From the NCBI GenBank assembly GCA_029262455.1, contig JAJCZJ010000088.1, positions 520,273 to 584,272 of the forward strand: a stretch of 64,000 bases of DNA. Reading direction: 5' to 3'. Made by a program: the position numbers and the translations under genes. Below are positions 18,058 to 26,022 of this stretch, piece by piece (positions within the stretch are counted from its first letter, which is position 1; every line of letters starts with the position of its first letter). The DNA is from Deltaproteobacteria bacterium (lineage in GTDB: Bacteria > Desulfobacterota > Binatia > HRBIN30 > CADEER01). Below the pieces are notes generated by a model. The model was given only the letters and a program-made list of their open reading frames with translations. It did no database searches and had not been told where the DNA came from.

Positions 18058-20013
18058 ATGGTGCGTGTATTTCGAGGTATTATTGCGTTCTCGCTGGTCA
18101 TGTGGTGTGGCACAGCGCTGGCCGGGGATTCTGGTAGCGACGAGTTTCAGGTCTCGTCCGCGGATTCGGCGCAGTACCACTTCAAGCCGTCCGTCTGTCA
18201 GTACGACAACGGAGATTTTCTCGCTGTCTGGAGCGAGCTGGGCCGCGGTAAGCATTGTCAAATCTGTGCGACGACGTCGGTTGCGATCGACGATGCCCCG
18301 ACTTCCATCCACGGTCAACGTTTTGACAGTAGTGGTACGACGCTGGGGTCCGAGTTCGTCGTCGATACCTTCGAGTACAGCGAATTTCGCGAGGCATATA
18401 TCAACCCGGTTCTCCCGTCGGTCGGTTGTACTCCCAGTGGCGGCTTTGTGGTTGCTTGGAGTCAGTACCAACCCGACGAAGGAATCGTAGACATGCCTGG
18501 GGCGACTTCCGGGGATTCGTTTTGCCTGGGACCGTTTTGCGGCACCTCGCGGGTTTTCTTTCGGCGCGGAAATAGCAGCGACGTCATGATGAATCGCGAA
18601 GAAGTTACCGAGGAGGCGATTGCCGAGCAACGCAGCACGCGTGGCAGTGTCGCCGTGCAGGCCGACGGGGGGTTCATCGTGACGTGGCGCAGTCGGTTGC
18701 CGATCTCCATGTACGGCACAACCTCTGGCTATGGCACGACCTCTGGCAGCGGGATCCCGATGGACCCGCCGATGCAAACAGACGGCGACGACTGTGGCGT
18801 TTTCGCGAAACGCTACGACTCGGGGGGCTTCCCGGTCGGAACTGAGTTTCAGGTCAACACGTTCACGACGAACGTTCAGGCGTACCCGTCGATTGCTGCC
18901 GGCGACGACGGTTTTACGATCGTCTGGACCAGCTACGGTCAAGATGGCGAAAACTTCGGGGTGTTTGGCCAACGATTCAACTCGACGGGCTCAGCCGCTG
19001 GCACCGAGTTTCAGGTCAACACCTACACGTCCGGAGCCCAAGGCTACCCCGACGATAGTCCGTCGATCGGACAGGGTGCGGACGGGGACTTCGTCGTAAC
19101 GTGGAAGTCTCGTTCCACGAACGTCGCTCAGGCCCCGGCGGTGACGACTGCGACGCGCGCTTCGCGCCGACGTGCCGGCCGCGCCCAAAGCGGGGCGGCG
19201 ACGAGCGGCGTAATGCCACCGGTTCCTGGCGTTACAGGCACGATGGCAAAACTTTACGACAGCGCGGGGAACCCGATTGGGAGCGAGTTCGTAATCGATG
19301 ACGAAGTGAACAAGATAAGGTACTCCGCGCCTGCCGTCGATGTGGGAGCATCGCAATTCTTGATTGTCTGGGACCGGCGTGAGCCCGAGCTTGCCGCTGC
19401 GCCGCAGGGTTTCATTGGCGGCGGTGGTGGACCACCCAAAGACGTTGTGGCACGGCGTTATGCGCTTAGCGATGGCTCGGAGATCGGTAGCGAGTTCATC
19501 GTTCACACGGATACCTACGGTCAACAGTATCAGCCGGACGTTGCCACCAACGGTGACGATGCGTTCGTCGTCGTTTGGGCGAACTATTCTGATTATGGCG
19601 GCGGCAGGGCCGTCGCCGGTCTTTCGGGTCCGGCTGGGCCGAGCAATGGCATCGTCGGCATCGTTTCGATTCCACCCGACACGCCGACCGTGACCCCGAC
19701 GACTACGCCAACAAACACGCCGACGAGCACGCCGACGAACACGCCGACAGATACCCCCACACAGCAGCCTGATGGGGCGATTTGTGCCGTGCCAAGTGAG
19801 TGTCTGTCTGGTTTCTGTGAGGACGGTGTCTGCTGTGACACGGGCTGCGACGGTTCGACCAATGTCTGTAACCTCGGCGGTCCACTGAACGGTGTGTGCA
19901 CATCGGTAGCGGCTCCTGCCCCGACGGTCTCTCGGTCGGGCATGGCGATTGCGATTGCACTTCTGAGCTTGATCGCGCTCGGTGGGCTGATCCGACTGCG
20001 CAGGGTTGAATAA
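18058..20013 (+). CDS. Secreted repeat protein with Thr-Pro linker, Cys-rich stalk and C-terminal membrane anchor
   Basis: 651 residues with signal peptide MVRVFRGIIAFSLVMWCGTALA; AGGAGG lies 9 bases upstream. The body holds several ~70-residue repeats centred on GGFVVAWSQYQ, DDGFTIVWTSYGQDG, DGDFVVTWKS and DDAFVVVWANYSD, each near a G-x-EF-x-V phrase (GTEFQVNTFTT, GTEFQVNTYTS, GSEFVIDDE). This suggests a beta-propeller or stacked beta-sandwich. A TPTxTPTN linker leads to CAVPSECLSGFCEDGVCC, a Cys-rich module seen in deltaproteobacterial surface proteins, then MAIAIALLSLIALGGLIRLRR, which looks like a sorting or anchor helix. Function unknown; probably surface-exposed. A strong terminator follows. 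Confidence 0.8.
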   Translation: MVRVFRGIIAFSLVMWCGTALAGDSGSDEFQVSSADSAQYHFKPSVCQYDNGDFLAVWSELGRGKHCQICATTSVAIDDAPTSIHGQRFDSSGTTLGSEFVVDTFEYSEFREAYINPVLPSVGCTPSGGFVVAWSQYQPDEGIVDMPGATSGDSFCLGPFCGTSRVFFRRGNSSDVMMNREEVTEEAIAEQRSTRGSVAVQADGGFIVTWRSRLPISMYGTTSGYGTTSGSGIPMDPPMQTDGDDCGVFAKRYDSGGFPVGTEFQVNTFTTNVQAYPSIAAGDDGFTIVWTSYGQDGENFGVFGQRFNSTGSAAGTEFQVNTYTSGAQGYPDDSPSIGQGADGDFVVTWKSRSTNVAQAPAVTTATRASRRRAGRAQSGAATSGVMPPVPGVTGTMAKLYDSAGNPIGSEFVIDDEVNKIRYSAPAVDVGASQFLIVWDRREPELAAAPQGFIGGGGGPPKDVVARRYALSDGSEIGSEFIVHTDTYGQQYQPDVATNGDDAFVVVWANYSDYGGGRAVAGLSGPAGPSNGIVGIVSIPPDTPTVTPTTTPTNTPTSTPTNTPTDTPTQQPDGAICAVPSECLSGFCEDGVCCDTGCDGSTNVCNLGGPLNGVCTSVAAPAPTVSRSGMAIAIALLSLIALGGLIRLRRVE

Positions 20014-20039
20014 CAGAGGATAGGCGATTCCTTGATCTT

Positions 20040-20071
20040 GGGACGGCGGGATTGACCCGCCGTCCCTTTTT
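20040..20071 (+). terminator. Intrinsic terminator after the secreted repeat protein gene
   Basis: GGGACGGCGGG (20040-20050) pairs perfectly with CCCGCCGTCCC (20056-20066) around an ATTGA loop, followed directly by five T (20067-20071). An 11-base perfect GC stem plus U-tract is a textbook rho-independent terminator. It separates the repeat protein gene from the CCA-adding enzyme gene. Confidence 0.93.
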
Positions 20072-20159
20072 CGTGGATGCGCTTGAATTCTCTACGGTCG
20101 TCGAGATGCAACGCGATTGCGCTTGATGTGCGACAGCGACCAATGCAGGCTTCAGGGTG

Positions 20160-21503
20160 ATGGAAGGTCGGCTCTCTCATAGTACCGCGACCGCCGAGCG
20201 GTCGGCTCGACTCGTCGTGGACCGATTGCGCGACAACGGTTTTACGGCGCTGTTTGCGGGTGGTTGTGTTCGCGATCGCTTGCGCGGTGACGAACCTGCC
20301 GACTTCGATGTGGCCACGGACGCAGATCCCAAACAGGTCTGTGCTTTGTTTGAGCGCACGGTGCCGGTCGGGGTCAGCTTTGGTGTGGTGTTGGTGCTCG
20401 TCGATGGGATCTCGATCGAGGTCGCGCAGTTTCGCGCCGACGAAGACTACGTCGACGGTCGTCACCCGGTCGGGGTGCGTCCAGCGACCGCGGAGGAAGA
20501 TGCCCAGCGGCGGGATTTCACGATCAACGGGATGTTCCTCGACCCGGAGACGGGCGAGGTGATCGATTACGTCGGCGGCCGAGCCGATCTCGATGCTGGA
20601 ATTCTCCGTGCGATTGGCGATCCGAACGAGCGATTTCGCGAAGACCACCTGCGTTTGTTGCGGGCGGTGCGCTTTGCCGCTCGGTTCGGTTTCGAGATCG
20701 AGTCCACGACTCTGCACGCGATCGGTGCAAACGCTGGATCGTTGGCGAGGATTGCCGGCGAGCGTATCGGCGACGAGATCGTCCGTATCCTCACTGAAGG
20801 GGGTGCGCGTCGAGGCTTCGAGCTCCTCGATCAAACCGGGTTGTTAGAAGTCGTCTTACCGGAAATCTCCGCGATGCACGGTGTCGAACAGTCGCCGGAC
20901 TTTCACCCGGAAGGAGACGTGTTCGAGCACACTCTGCGTTTGCTGGAAAACTTGCGAAATCCCTCGGAGTCGTTGGCCCTGGGCGCCCTCTTGCACGACG
21001 TGTCGAAGCCCGAATGTGCCGGTCGTAAGGGCGACCGGATTACGTTCTACGGGCATTGCGAGCGAGGTGAGGTTCGCGCCGTCGAGATTTGTCAGCGACT
21101 GCGGCGCAGTCGGGAAGTCTGGGATCGCGTCGGCTACTTGGTCCGCAACCACCTGCGCCATACCGCCGCGCCGGAGATGAAGCGATCGACGCTTTGTCGG
21201 TTTCTCGCTGCGGATGGCATCGACGAACTACTCGAACTGGCTCGTCTCGACAGCTTGGCCGGCAACGGCGACCTTTCGTCGTATGAGTTTTGCATGCGCC
21301 AGAAGGAGTCGATCGGGCGGGAAGCGCTGCGGCCTCCTCGGTTGCTGAATGGCCGTGACTTGATCGATCTAGGGTGGCAGCCGGGACCGGAGATCGGCGC
21401 CATCCTCGAGGCGATCGAGGACCAGCAGCTCGAGGGTTTGCTGAACAGCCGCGACGAGGCGCTCGGTTGGGTACGGGAGCACTACGGCGCGGGCGGAGGA
21501 TGA
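20160..21503 (+). CDS. cca: CCA-adding tRNA nucleotidyltransferase / poly(A) polymerase family with HD domain
   Basis: Adds or repairs the 3' CCA of tRNA. The class II nucleotidyltransferase head is clear: FAGGCVRDRLRG, DFDVATDADP with the two metal-binding Asp, RRDFTINGMFLDPETG, and DPNERFREDHLRLLRAVRFA. A C-terminal HD domain follows (EHTLRLLENL, ALLHDVSKPE), found in CCA enzymes with phosphohydrolase activity. About 447 residues. GTG 20157 and ATG 20160 are both possible; ATG is preferred. The HNH gene begins one base after the stop. Poly(A) polymerase activity cannot be excluded. Confidence 0.85.
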   Translation: MEGRLSHSTATAERSARLVVDRLRDNGFTALFAGGCVRDRLRGDEPADFDVATDADPKQVCALFERTVPVGVSFGVVLVLVDGISIEVAQFRADEDYVDGRHPVGVRPATAEEDAQRRDFTINGMFLDPETGEVIDYVGGRADLDAGILRAIGDPNERFREDHLRLLRAVRFAARFGFEIESTTLHAIGANAGSLARIAGERIGDEIVRILTEGGARRGFELLDQTGLLEVVLPEISAMHGVEQSPDFHPEGDVFEHTLRLLENLRNPSESLALGALLHDVSKPECAGRKGDRITFYGHCERGEVRAVEICQRLRRSREVWDRVGYLVRNHLRHTAAPEMKRSTLCRFLAADGIDELLELARLDSLAGNGDLSSYEFCMRQKESIGREALRPPRLLNGRDLIDLGWQPGPEIGAILEAIEDQQLEGLLNSRDEALGWVREHYGAGGG

Positions 21504-21504
21504 G

Positions 21505-21795
21505 ATGGCGGACGGCTTTCTGATTGAAGTTGACGACGAAACCTTGGGACGTGAACGCGCCAAGGCGCGTGCTCTTCGCCAGTCGACTTGGTGGCAGCGC
21601 AAACGTTCGACCGGCGTGTGTCACTACTGCGAAAAGAATGTCGGAGCCAAAGCTCTCACCATGGATCACCTCGTACCCCTGATCCGCGGCGGCAGATCGA
21701 ACAAGGGGAATATCGTTCCGGCCTGCAAGGAATGTAACAACGAGAAGAAGCACAAGCTCGCCTTCGAATGGGAGGCCGACAAACAGCCTGAATAG
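21505..21795 (+). CDS. Small HNH endonuclease-domain protein
   Basis: 96 residues. Zinc ligands form two Cys pairs, CHYC (39-42) and CKEC (74-77), flanking the HNH core MDHLVPLIRGGRSNKGNIVPAC (Asp54-His55 and Asn69). Family nucleases use this beta-beta-alpha-metal fold to cut DNA. There is no recognition or toxin domain. The GGAGG ribosome site lies in the last codons of the preceding CCA enzyme gene, one base away, so the two are probably cotranscribed; a link to RNA or DNA repair is possible but unproven. Convergent with hpnK, two bases apart. Confidence 0.85.
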   Translation: MADGFLIEVDDETLGRERAKARALRQSTWWQRKRSTGVCHYCEKNVGAKALTMDHLVPLIRGGRSNKGNIVPACKECNNEKKHKLAFEWEADKQPE

Positions 21796-21797
21796 CG

Positions 21798-22688
21798 TTA
21801 CTCCTGACGTCGCTGGCGGGGTGGTGCGCTGAGCTCCGCGTAGCTGGTCAGCTCGATGCCATTGATGTCGAGCGCCTCCCGAACGCGACGGCTCGTGAGC
21901 GCGTCGACCTCCGCCTCACCACGGTAGTCGGCCGGCCGCCAGCGTCTGGCCTCTGAGTCGGGCTCTGCTGCGTGACAGTAGATCTCGCTGATGCCCTCGG
22001 GCAGCGAGTTGAGCGTGTGAACAAGGTAGTCCTCGTCGACGTGGCCGGTCTGATGCAGGCCAAACATCTGGTCTGGACTGCGGATCGAGTTGTCTTCGAA
22101 TCGTCGAGCGGCCATCGCCCCGAGGCGATTGAAGATCAAAGTCTCGAGAGTCTTGCGCAGTATATGGCTGCGATCATAGCGCAGCGCCGGTATCAATGGC
22201 TCGCGTGCGAGCCGCATTGCCTCAATGCCGTACTCGGACGCCATGTCGAGTAGAATTGGGAGCACAGCGGGGTGCATGTGGATATTCAGGTGTCCGTCGA
22301 CGTGGGACAGACGCAGTCCGGTGGCCAAAAACTTTTCGATCTGGGCGCGGATCTCGATTGCCAACTCGGCGCGGGCGGCCGGATGGAAGAAGTACCGGAG
22401 GCCAGCGGCGATCGGGTTGTTTGGGAAGTAACCTTTTGAATTGGCAAGTACCGGAATGCTCGAAGGAGGGGACACGGGCCGCCCTTGCACCAGAACCAAG
22501 TGGAGGCCGACGCTCAAGTTGGGATGGTCGCGGGCGGCATCGACCGCGTCGCGAAACGCCTGACCACTCACCATGAGGCTCGCGTCGGTCAAAATACCCT
22601 CCCGGTGGCTGCGCAAAATTCCGGCGTTGACGCCGGCCGACATGCCGAAATCGTCGGAAGAAACAATGAGCTTTTTGGCGCGAGGCAT
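21798..22688 (-). CDS. hpnK: Hopanoid biosynthesis-associated HpnK (ChbG/YdjC-like deacetylase fold)
   Basis: About 296 residues. KKLIVSSDDFGMSAGVNAGI carries the metal-binding Asp pair of the YdjC/ChbG carbohydrate deacetylase fold; VGLHLVLVQGRPV and LSHVDGHLNIHMHPAVLP add the His ligands. The segment order and IYCHAAEP near the end match HpnK, a protein usually encoded with hopanoid genes. No other hopanoid gene is here. GTG 22700 would add four residues and has GAGGA just upstream; ATG 22688 is listed because it abuts the domain. Confidence 0.82.
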   Translation of the reverse strand: MPRAKKLIVSSDDFGMSAGVNAGILRSHREGILTDASLMVSGQAFRDAVDAARDHPNLSVGLHLVLVQGRPVSPPSSIPVLANSKGYFPNNPIAAGLRYFFHPAARAELAIEIRAQIEKFLATGLRLSHVDGHLNIHMHPAVLPILLDMASEYGIEAMRLAREPLIPALRYDRSHILRKTLETLIFNRLGAMAARRFEDNSIRSPDQMFGLHQTGHVDEDYLVHTLNSLPEGISEIYCHAAEPDSEARRWRPADYRGEAEVDALTSRRVREALDINGIELTSYAELSAPPRQRRQE

Positions 22689-22908
22689 CGGTGATGGCAC
22701 GGTCCTCGTCTACATCCCGGCGAGAGTCAACGGCCCGGGACGGTGGACGCAGCCGGGCGGGCCTGAAACGTGCGTTTGTCGGGGGTCATCCAGTCCGTGC
22801 CAGTCTTCGATTGACAACGAGCGCCGAGCCGTAGACGCTTAGAGGGTTATTCGGTCCCAGGTACGCGGGGACTCTGTTTTTGTAGTATTTTTCGATCGGT
22901 TTTCGCTA

Positions 22909-24609
22909 ATGAGTTCGCACGCAGATCTTTCGATGCATGCCCGCCGCCGCAATCTGCGGCGCCTCGGCGACGAGACTTTTGATGTCTTGATCGTTGGCGG
23001 TGGTGTTACCGGAGCTGGTATCGCGCGCGATGCAGCGTTGCGGGGATTGAGCGTGGCGCTGTTGGAGCGGCGCGACTTCGCTGCGGGCACCAGTAGTCGG
23101 TCCTCGAAACTGATTCACGGTGGTCTGCGCTACCTGCAGCATGGCGACGTCGGATTGGTCCGCGAGGCGGCGGCGGAGCGCTATGTGGTGCGCAGACTTG
23201 CGCCACACTTGGCGCGGCCTGTGCCGATGGTGTTTCCCCTCGCGAATCGACGCGAGTACGCAAAGTTGAGTGTCGGCCTATGGACCTTCGATCGATTGGC
23301 CGGGGTATCGGAGGAAGAGAAGCACCGATTGATCACCGCGGAGGAAGCACTGGAGATCGAACCGCGTCTGTCTCGGGAAGAATTGTACGGGGCGGCACTG
23401 CACTACGAGTACGTGACCGACGATGCGCGCCTCGTGATCGAGGTCATCAAGTCGGCGGTTGGGCTCGGCGCGGTTGTGGCGAATCACGTCGAAGTCTCGG
23501 GGTTTGTCGTCGACGACGGCAAGGTTTGTGGCGTCGAAGCGCGCGATGAATTGGACGAGACCGAAGTGTTGGTGCGCGGCCGGGTCGTGGTGAATGCGGC
23601 CGGGCCCTGGGTCGACCAGGTGCGCTTAATGTCCGAGCCCGAAGGCGAGCCGCGTCTGCGGCTCACAAAAGGGGTTCATGTAGGAGTACCGACGAGTCGA
23701 ATGGGGCTGTCGGGGATTGTCGTAATGACGGCGAGCGACAAGCGGGCGGTGTTTGCGATACCACGCGGCCCGGTCACGTATCTCGGTACGACCGATACCG
23801 AGTATCCGGACCTCGACTATTATCCCGAAGTGACTTCGGAGGATGTCGAGTATTTGTTGGACGCGGCCAATCGAACCTTTGATCTGGCGGTCCCGATGGT
23901 TGCGGGCGATCTGGTCAACGCTTGGGCTGGGCTGCGCCCGCTGCTGCATCAAGAAGGCAAAGAGCCGGCGGAACTCTCCCGGCAAGACGAGATCATCGTC
24001 AATGATGTCGGTGTCGTGTCGATTGCTGGCGGCAAGCTGACAACCTTTCGTCGGATGGCCGAGCGAGTCGGCGATCTGGTTTGCGCGCGTCTCGTCGAAG
24101 CGGGCGTATCACTGCCGCCGCCGGTAGCACTGAGCGACGAGTACCCGCTGAGTGGTGGCGAAACTGGGATGGATCTGGCGCGTTACGAGGATTACCTGGC
24201 GAGCCGAGTCCGTGGCCTGAAGCGCAATGCTGTGGAGCGTCTCGTTCGTCTCTACGGCAGCAATGCCTCGTCAATTGTCGACACCATGGAGCGGCGGCCT
24301 GAGACGGCACGTCCCTACGCGCATGACTCGACGCTGACTCCGGCCGAAGTCGAATACAACGTAAAGCACGAGATGGCGCTAACCCTGCAGGATGTCCTGG
24401 AACGGCGCACGCGCCTACTCTTATGGGATCTCCGCTGCGGAGCTCAGGTTGCAGATAAGGTGGCGGGTACTCTTGCGGAGCTACTCGGTTGGGACGATAT
24501 TCGTCGCGAACGAGAGCTTGGAGAATACAAGACGTTGGTCGAACGCTTGCGGGCACCCGTCGTCGATCCGGCGATTGCTGAAGAGGAGCCGCAGGCGGTC
24601 AATGGCTGA
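22909..24609 (+). CDS. glpD: Aerobic glycerol-3-phosphate dehydrogenase
   Basis: FAD enzyme oxidising sn-glycerol-3-phosphate to DHAP and passing electrons to quinone at the inner membrane. FAD loop VLIVGGGVTGAGIARDAA near residue 30, TSSRSSKLIHGGLRYLQHGD, VVNAAGPWVDQ, YLGTTDTEYP, and substrate-site GLRPLL and GGKLTTFRRMAE, all as in E. coli GlpD. 566 residues. First of three tightly linked genes; its last eight bases overlap the next start. About 95 bases upstream is TTGACA (22811) with a weak -10, a possible promoter. Its product DHAP is also the backbone for alkyl-DHAP, relevant to the next gene. Confidence 0.92.
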   Translation: MSSHADLSMHARRRNLRRLGDETFDVLIVGGGVTGAGIARDAALRGLSVALLERRDFAAGTSSRSSKLIHGGLRYLQHGDVGLVREAAAERYVVRRLAPHLARPVPMVFPLANRREYAKLSVGLWTFDRLAGVSEEEKHRLITAEEALEIEPRLSREELYGAALHYEYVTDDARLVIEVIKSAVGLGAVVANHVEVSGFVVDDGKVCGVEARDELDETEVLVRGRVVVNAAGPWVDQVRLMSEPEGEPRLRLTKGVHVGVPTSRMGLSGIVVMTASDKRAVFAIPRGPVTYLGTTDTEYPDLDYYPEVTSEDVEYLLDAANRTFDLAVPMVAGDLVNAWAGLRPLLHQEGKEPAELSRQDEIIVNDVGVVSIAGGKLTTFRRMAERVGDLVCARLVEAGVSLPPPVALSDEYPLSGGETGMDLARYEDYLASRVRGLKRNAVERLVRLYGSNASSIVDTMERRPETARPYAHDSTLTPAEVEYNVKHEMALTLQDVLERRTRLLLWDLRCGAQVADKVAGTLAELLGWDDIRRERELGEYKTLVERLRAPVVDPAIAEEEPQAVNG

Positions 24610-26014
24610 CCGGGATATTGAACAGCTTCGCACGGAGCTCGCAGCAGAGCTCGGTGCTGAGATCGTGCGTTGGGACGACGCCACACTGGCGGGTCGGGCC
24701 CACGACACTTGGCCTCTGTCCCTGGTGCGGGCACACCACGGTACGTTGCGTTCGCGGCCGGCCTGTGTGGTGACGCCGGAGTCGGTCGACCAGGTGCAGG
24801 CTGCGTTGGTGTACGCCAATCGCCACGACGTCAAAGTCGCGCCGTTTGGCGCAGGCTCCGGCGTTTGTGGAGGCTTTCTGCCGGATGACGAAACGATGGT
24901 CATCGATATGGGCCGGATGAACCAGCTCTTGGAGGTCAATGAAAAGGCGCTTTACGCGCGTGTTCAGGCCGGGATGATGGGTGATGTCTTCGAAGCCGCG
25001 TTGAACGAGCGCGGATACACGATGGGGCACTTTCCCCAGTCGATCGATCTGTCGACCGTTGGCGGTTGGGTTTCGACCCGTGCGGCGGGGCAGTTTTCGA
25101 GCCGGTATGGTTCGATCGAGGACATGCTGCTGGGGCTCGAGGTTGTTCTCGTCGATGGGGAGAGGATCGCGATCAAGCCGTCGCCGCGCCGGTCCGCCGG
25201 ACCGGACTTGCGACATCTCTTCCTAGGTGCCGAAGGCACTCTCGGGGTCATTACCGAAGTCATCGTTCGCATCATGCCGCTGCCAGAGACGCGTCGCTTA
25301 TGCTCGTTCGCTTTCGCCGACTTCGATACCGGTCTTGAAGCCATTCGCCAGATCGTGCGCGCTGGCTGGCGGCCCCCGGTCTTGCGTCTCTATGACGAGC
25401 ACGAATCAGGACGCCATTTTGGGCAATGGGTCGAGGGCGATGCATGTTTCTTGTTGATTCTATGTGAAGGCGTCGCGCCGCTTGCCAACACCGAAGTAGA
25501 GGCGTGTCGTGAGATCTGTCTCTCGCTGCAGGGCACCGAGACGGGCGAGGCGCCGGTCGAGCACTGGATGGGCGAACGCAACAACGTACCCAATCTAGCG
25601 GATCTGGTAGCGCGCGGGTTCGTGGTCGATACGATCGAGGTCACAGCCGATTGGTCAAACATCACAGAGCTCTACAGCGCGGTGATCGCAGCGGTGGCTT
25701 CGGTGGAGAGTCTGTTAGTCGTGTCCGGCCACAGTTCGCACTCGTACGCGCAGGGAACGAACATCTACTTTACTTTCGTCGCGCAGCCCGACGACCCGGG
25801 GGATGCGGAGAAGGTCTACCTCGAGTGTTGGAAGAGGGCGATGGACGCGACCGTGCGTTGTAATGGGTCGATCTCGCACCATCACGGGGTCGGCCGGCTG
25901 CGGGTGCCGTGGATGAGGCAAGAACACGGACAAGGGATTGAAGTGCTGCGTGCGGTCAAACGTGCGCTGGATCCAAAAGGCATCCTCAATCCAGGGGCCT
26001 TGCTGCCGGAGTAG
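24602..26014 (+). CDS. Alkyl-DHAP synthase-like FAD flavoprotein
   Basis: About 470 residues, vanillyl-alcohol-oxidase-type FAD fold: the PP loop VAPFGAGSGVCGG, then GHFPQSIDLSTVGGWVSTRA followed by YGSIEDM, and EGTLGVITEVIVRIMP. These match the alkyldihydroxyacetonephosphate synthase (AGPS) pattern closely. The C-terminal active-site region shows a Tyr in GTNIYFTF and SHHHGVGRLRVPW, equivalent to the essential His loop of AGPS. AGPS exchanges the acyl chain of acyl-DHAP for a fatty alcohol, making the ether bond. The frame is open 70 codons further back, but that part lies inside glpD; ATG 24602 overlaps the glpD stop. D-lactate/glycolate dehydrogenase relatives are the alternative. Confidence 0.78.
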   Translation: MADRDIEQLRTELAAELGAEIVRWDDATLAGRAHDTWPLSLVRAHHGTLRSRPACVVTPESVDQVQAALVYANRHDVKVAPFGAGSGVCGGFLPDDETMVIDMGRMNQLLEVNEKALYARVQAGMMGDVFEAALNERGYTMGHFPQSIDLSTVGGWVSTRAAGQFSSRYGSIEDMLLGLEVVLVDGERIAIKPSPRRSAGPDLRHLFLGAEGTLGVITEVIVRIMPLPETRRLCSFAFADFDTGLEAIRQIVRAGWRPPVLRLYDEHESGRHFGQWVEGDACFLLILCEGVAPLANTEVEACREICLSLQGTETGEAPVEHWMGERNNVPNLADLVARGFVVDTIEVTADWSNITELYSAVIAAVASVESLLVVSGHSSHSYAQGTNIYFTFVAQPDDPGDAEKVYLECWKRAMDATVRCNGSISHHHGVGRLRVPWMRQEHGQGIEVLRAVKRALDPKGILNPGALLPE

Positions 26015-26022
26015 GCACACGC

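Noticed and set aside
19593-20834. 413-codon open frame on the minus strand across two plus-strand genes
   Set aside because: No recognisable domain, opposite a clear terminator and the CCA enzyme; a GC-rich antisense shadow.
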